From the NCBI GenBank assembly GCA_029339505.1, contig JAQISU010000248.1, positions 620,001 through 684,000 of the forward strand: a stretch of 64,000 bases of DNA. The letters are read 5' to 3'. The position numbers and the translations under genes are program-made. This document shows positions 62,698 through 64,000 of the stretch, piece by piece. The stretch's first letter is position 1. Each line of letters starts with the position of its first letter. The notes beneath the pieces were generated by a model. It made no database searches and was not told the DNA's origin. It was given only the letters and a program-made list of their open reading frames with translations. The DNA comes from Unio delphinus (lineage: Eukaryota > Mollusca > Bivalvia > Unionida > Unionidae).

Positions 62698-63255
62698 ATG
62701 ATTTCATCAACGCAATGTCGCTATGATCAGGTCAGAGAATTTCAAACTAGACTCAAAACCCTCGCCGAGGAGTATCAAATAAAAATAAAAAAATACCGAC
62801 GAAGAATCACCGCAATTGATATTACTATGTACTCGGTGTCAAGCGTTCTCGCTGGCGACGGAATAATACTTGCATCGGTTACAATGATTGCCCCGGTCGT
62901 AGTTCCAATTTGCTTTTCTGCGGTGGCTACAATCGGGGGTATATCAACCGGGATAGCAAAAAAGATATCATCATGCAGCCAGAGTAAACTGCAGAATTAC
63001 TTAATTCAATTTCATATTGCATCAACCGCATATTCGCAGTTATCCCTGATGATATCGTCGTCACTCGATAATACAATTATATCAGATAGTGAATTCTCAG
63101 CGATGGTCAGTATTTTTGATTCAGCGATATCGAAATTAGAGCGACAACATGAATATAATAACAATGACAACACCGATGGAATCAGAAAACACGAACCCAA
63201 AAACAAACCCAAAAACCAAAATGATCTCAATAATCTCAACCATACCAGATTGTGA
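62698..63255 (+). CDS. Polinton membrane protein with double hydrophobic segment
   Basis: It is 185 residues long. The N-terminal basic amphipathic helix (EEYQIKIKKYRRR) is followed by a Gly/Ala/Val-rich hydrophobic region (about 44-88) long enough for two membrane spans. A helical domain with ISDSEFSAMVSIFDSAISKL follows, a motif shared with uncharacterised Polinton proteins of other invertebrates. The C-terminal 40 residues are low complexity (Asn, Lys, Glu) and coincide with a locally duplicated segment, so the original end may have been different. Virion-membrane or entry role possible but not shown. Decayed relative at 11,985-12,549. Confidence 0.65.
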   Translation: MISSTQCRYDQVREFQTRLKTLAEEYQIKIKKYRRRITAIDITMYSVSSVLAGDGIILASVTMIAPVVVPICFSAVATIGGISTGIAKKISSCSQSKLQNYLIQFHIASTAYSQLSLMISSSLDNTIISDSEFSAMVSIFDSAISKLERQHEYNNNDNTDGIRKHEPKNKPKNQNDLNNLNHTRL

Positions 63256-63415
63256 GTTCTCAGTGATGGTCAGTATTTATGATTCCGCGGTGTCAAAATT
63301 AGAAATACAACATGAGTATAATAGCAATGACGACACCGATGGAATTACTTCAACAAATAGTGGAGAACACGAACCCAGTACAAACAAGCATGATATCAAT
63401 AACATCAACGGAACC
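63087..63415 (+). repeat. Partial tandem duplication, about 160 bp, at the gene overlap
   Basis: 63,087-63,245 and 63,250-63,415 match. Both read GAATTCTCAG-GATGGTCAGTAT or GAGTTCTCAGTGATGGTCAG, then ACAACATGA(A/G)TATAATA and GACACCGATGGAAT. The second copy carries the start of the penton-like gene. The older relative at 12,370-12,550 has only one copy, so the duplication is specific to this element lineage. Confidence 0.8.
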
Positions 63416-64000
63416 CGAGTTTAGTGTGAATTTCCCTAGCCCAGTCCCCGTGAAGGAGATAGCGCTAGCAAAACTACGAGTGTATCACAGTTGGCCTAAA
63501 ATCAGATCAAAATCATTTGGTGGTCAACAACCCAATAATTCTTTAGTGTTTGCAAATAAAAATAAACCCGACGGAACCCCAGACTGGAACGTCGTTTCGA
63601 TACCAACCGGATCATACCAAATCGAACAAATCAATAATGAATTCGCGCGTAGAATAAAATCGATTACTGGAACAGAATCGAAAATCGCTATAACAGTTCA
63701 TGAGCCGACGCTATCATCCGCAATTGAGATAAGCACAGAAGGATACGTCGTAGATATCTATCAGAGTTCTATTAGAACCGTACTGGGATGGCCTGAAAAA
63801 CCACCGGAAAAATCCACCACCGACTTAACCACGGATGTACAATCATATCATGAAATCAATCCCAGTTATCGAGATAATTTATCTGATATAAGAAAAGGAA
63901 GAATCGGCGATAGATTTATATTCACCAACAAAGACACATTGCAATGGGATTTTATCATTAAAAGAACAACCGATTCATCTGTTACTATTTCATTTACGCT
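63327..64000 (+). CDS. Penton-like minor capsid protein, partial (runs off the window)
   Basis: The frame opens at ATG 63,327 (MTTPMELLQQ; 63,390 is a later possible start) and is open to the end, about 224 codons. It contains EFSVNFPSPVPVKEIALAKL, RVYHSWP, a QPNNSLVFANKNKPDG stretch, IPTGSYQIEQINNEF and LGWPEKP, a pattern of Polinton penton/minor capsid proteins (KEIAL-L--Y-SWPN, then IP-GSYEIE-IN). It would form the five-fold vertices and hold the fibre-like protein encoded upstream. The decayed relative at 12,458-13,014 confirms the family within the window. Confidence 0.75.
   Translation, partial: MTTPMELLQQIVENTNPVQTSMISITSTEPEFSVNFPSPVPVKEIALAKLRVYHSWPKIRSKSFGGQQPNNSLVFANKNKPDGTPDWNVVSIPTGSYQIEQINNEFARRIKSITGTESKIAITVHEPTLSSAIEISTEGYVVDIYQSSIRTVLGWPEKPPEKSTTDLTTDVQSYHEINPSYRDNLSDIRKGRIGDRFIFTNKDTLQWDFIIKRTTDSSVTISFT

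Larger units (their letters stand above)
49018..64000 (+). mobile_element. Polinton/Maverick (adintovirus-like) integrated element, right end outside window
   Basis: It carries the hallmark Polinton set: retroviral-type integrase, FtsK/HerA packaging ATPase, adenain-like protease, double-jelly-roll-type major capsid protein, a penton-like protein and a PolB-related replication protein. The left end is fixed by loss of homology to the host duplicates after 49,017 and by a 5'-AG terminus within a 16-bp motif that recurs inverted at 49,265-49,280. If the usual 6-bp target duplication applies, it would be AGCAGG (49,012-49,017), to be matched at the right end. Genes are tightly packed on both strands. 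Several are disrupted, so autonomous activity of this copy is doubtful. It is a virus-like element of an animal genome, integrated in a receptor-gene intron. Confidence 0.95.

Overview
This is a window of AT-rich nuclear DNA from an invertebrate animal. It is full of (TA)n, (TC)n and (TG)n microsatellites, carries decayed non-LTR retrotransposons and SINE-like repeats, and contains host exons separated by introns with normal AG/GT splice sites. The repeat families look molluscan (marine gastropod-like) to me, but that is an impression and not proof. There are no bacterial operons, no CRISPR array and no convincing tRNA or rRNA gene. Layout: 1-10.7 kb is mostly gene-free, with microsatellites and one LINE 3' tail. 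10.75-13.57 kb is a decayed, truncated copy of a Polinton/Maverick (adintovirus-like) element, followed by a LINE fragment. 16.4-43.8 kb holds a locally duplicated family of immunoglobulin-domain receptors. Copy A leaves a stalk-like exon and a transmembrane exon at 16.5 and 18.1 kb. Copy B at 26.4-28.3 kb is a pseudogene with the same exon layout. Copy C at 34.4-43.8 kb looks largely intact: signal peptide, three Ig-like exons, stalk, transmembrane exon and tails with ITIM-like tyrosine motifs. A 5-6 kb segment at about 20.1-26.3 kb is repeated at 44.0-49.0 kb. The second copy ends where it would enter the Ig exons of a fourth receptor copy (D), because a large element is inserted there. From 49,018 to the window end lies a second, much more complete Polinton-like element (left end plus about 15 kb; the right end is outside the window). 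Its genes, left to right, are: FtsK/HerA-type packaging ATPase (-), zinc-ribbon plus phospholipase A2-like protein (+), retroviral-type integrase (+), a large PolB-like / superfamily 1 helicase protein with an HNH extension (-), a basic tandem-repeat protein (-), a Cys-rich zinc-binding protein (+), an HNH endonuclease (+), a small unknown protein (+), a repeat-rich non-coding block with hairpins, and then a morphogenesis cluster (+). The cluster holds a minor virion protein, a small virion protein, the major capsid protein, two small pX-like proteins, adenain-like protease, a repeat-containing fibre-like protein, a membrane protein and a penton-like protein. Together these would give integration, replication, packaging, capsid assembly, maturation and entry. 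Several genes are broken by frame changes, many at A/T homopolymers, or by single in-frame TAA codons. The copy is therefore either young and starting to decay, or carries homopolymer sequencing errors. The points most worth checking are the replicase-helicase-HNH architecture, the three 118-bp repeats whose hairpin arms covary, an identical 34-nt leader in front of two adjacent virion genes, the terminal structure of the element, and its insertion in intron 1 of an immune-type receptor copy.
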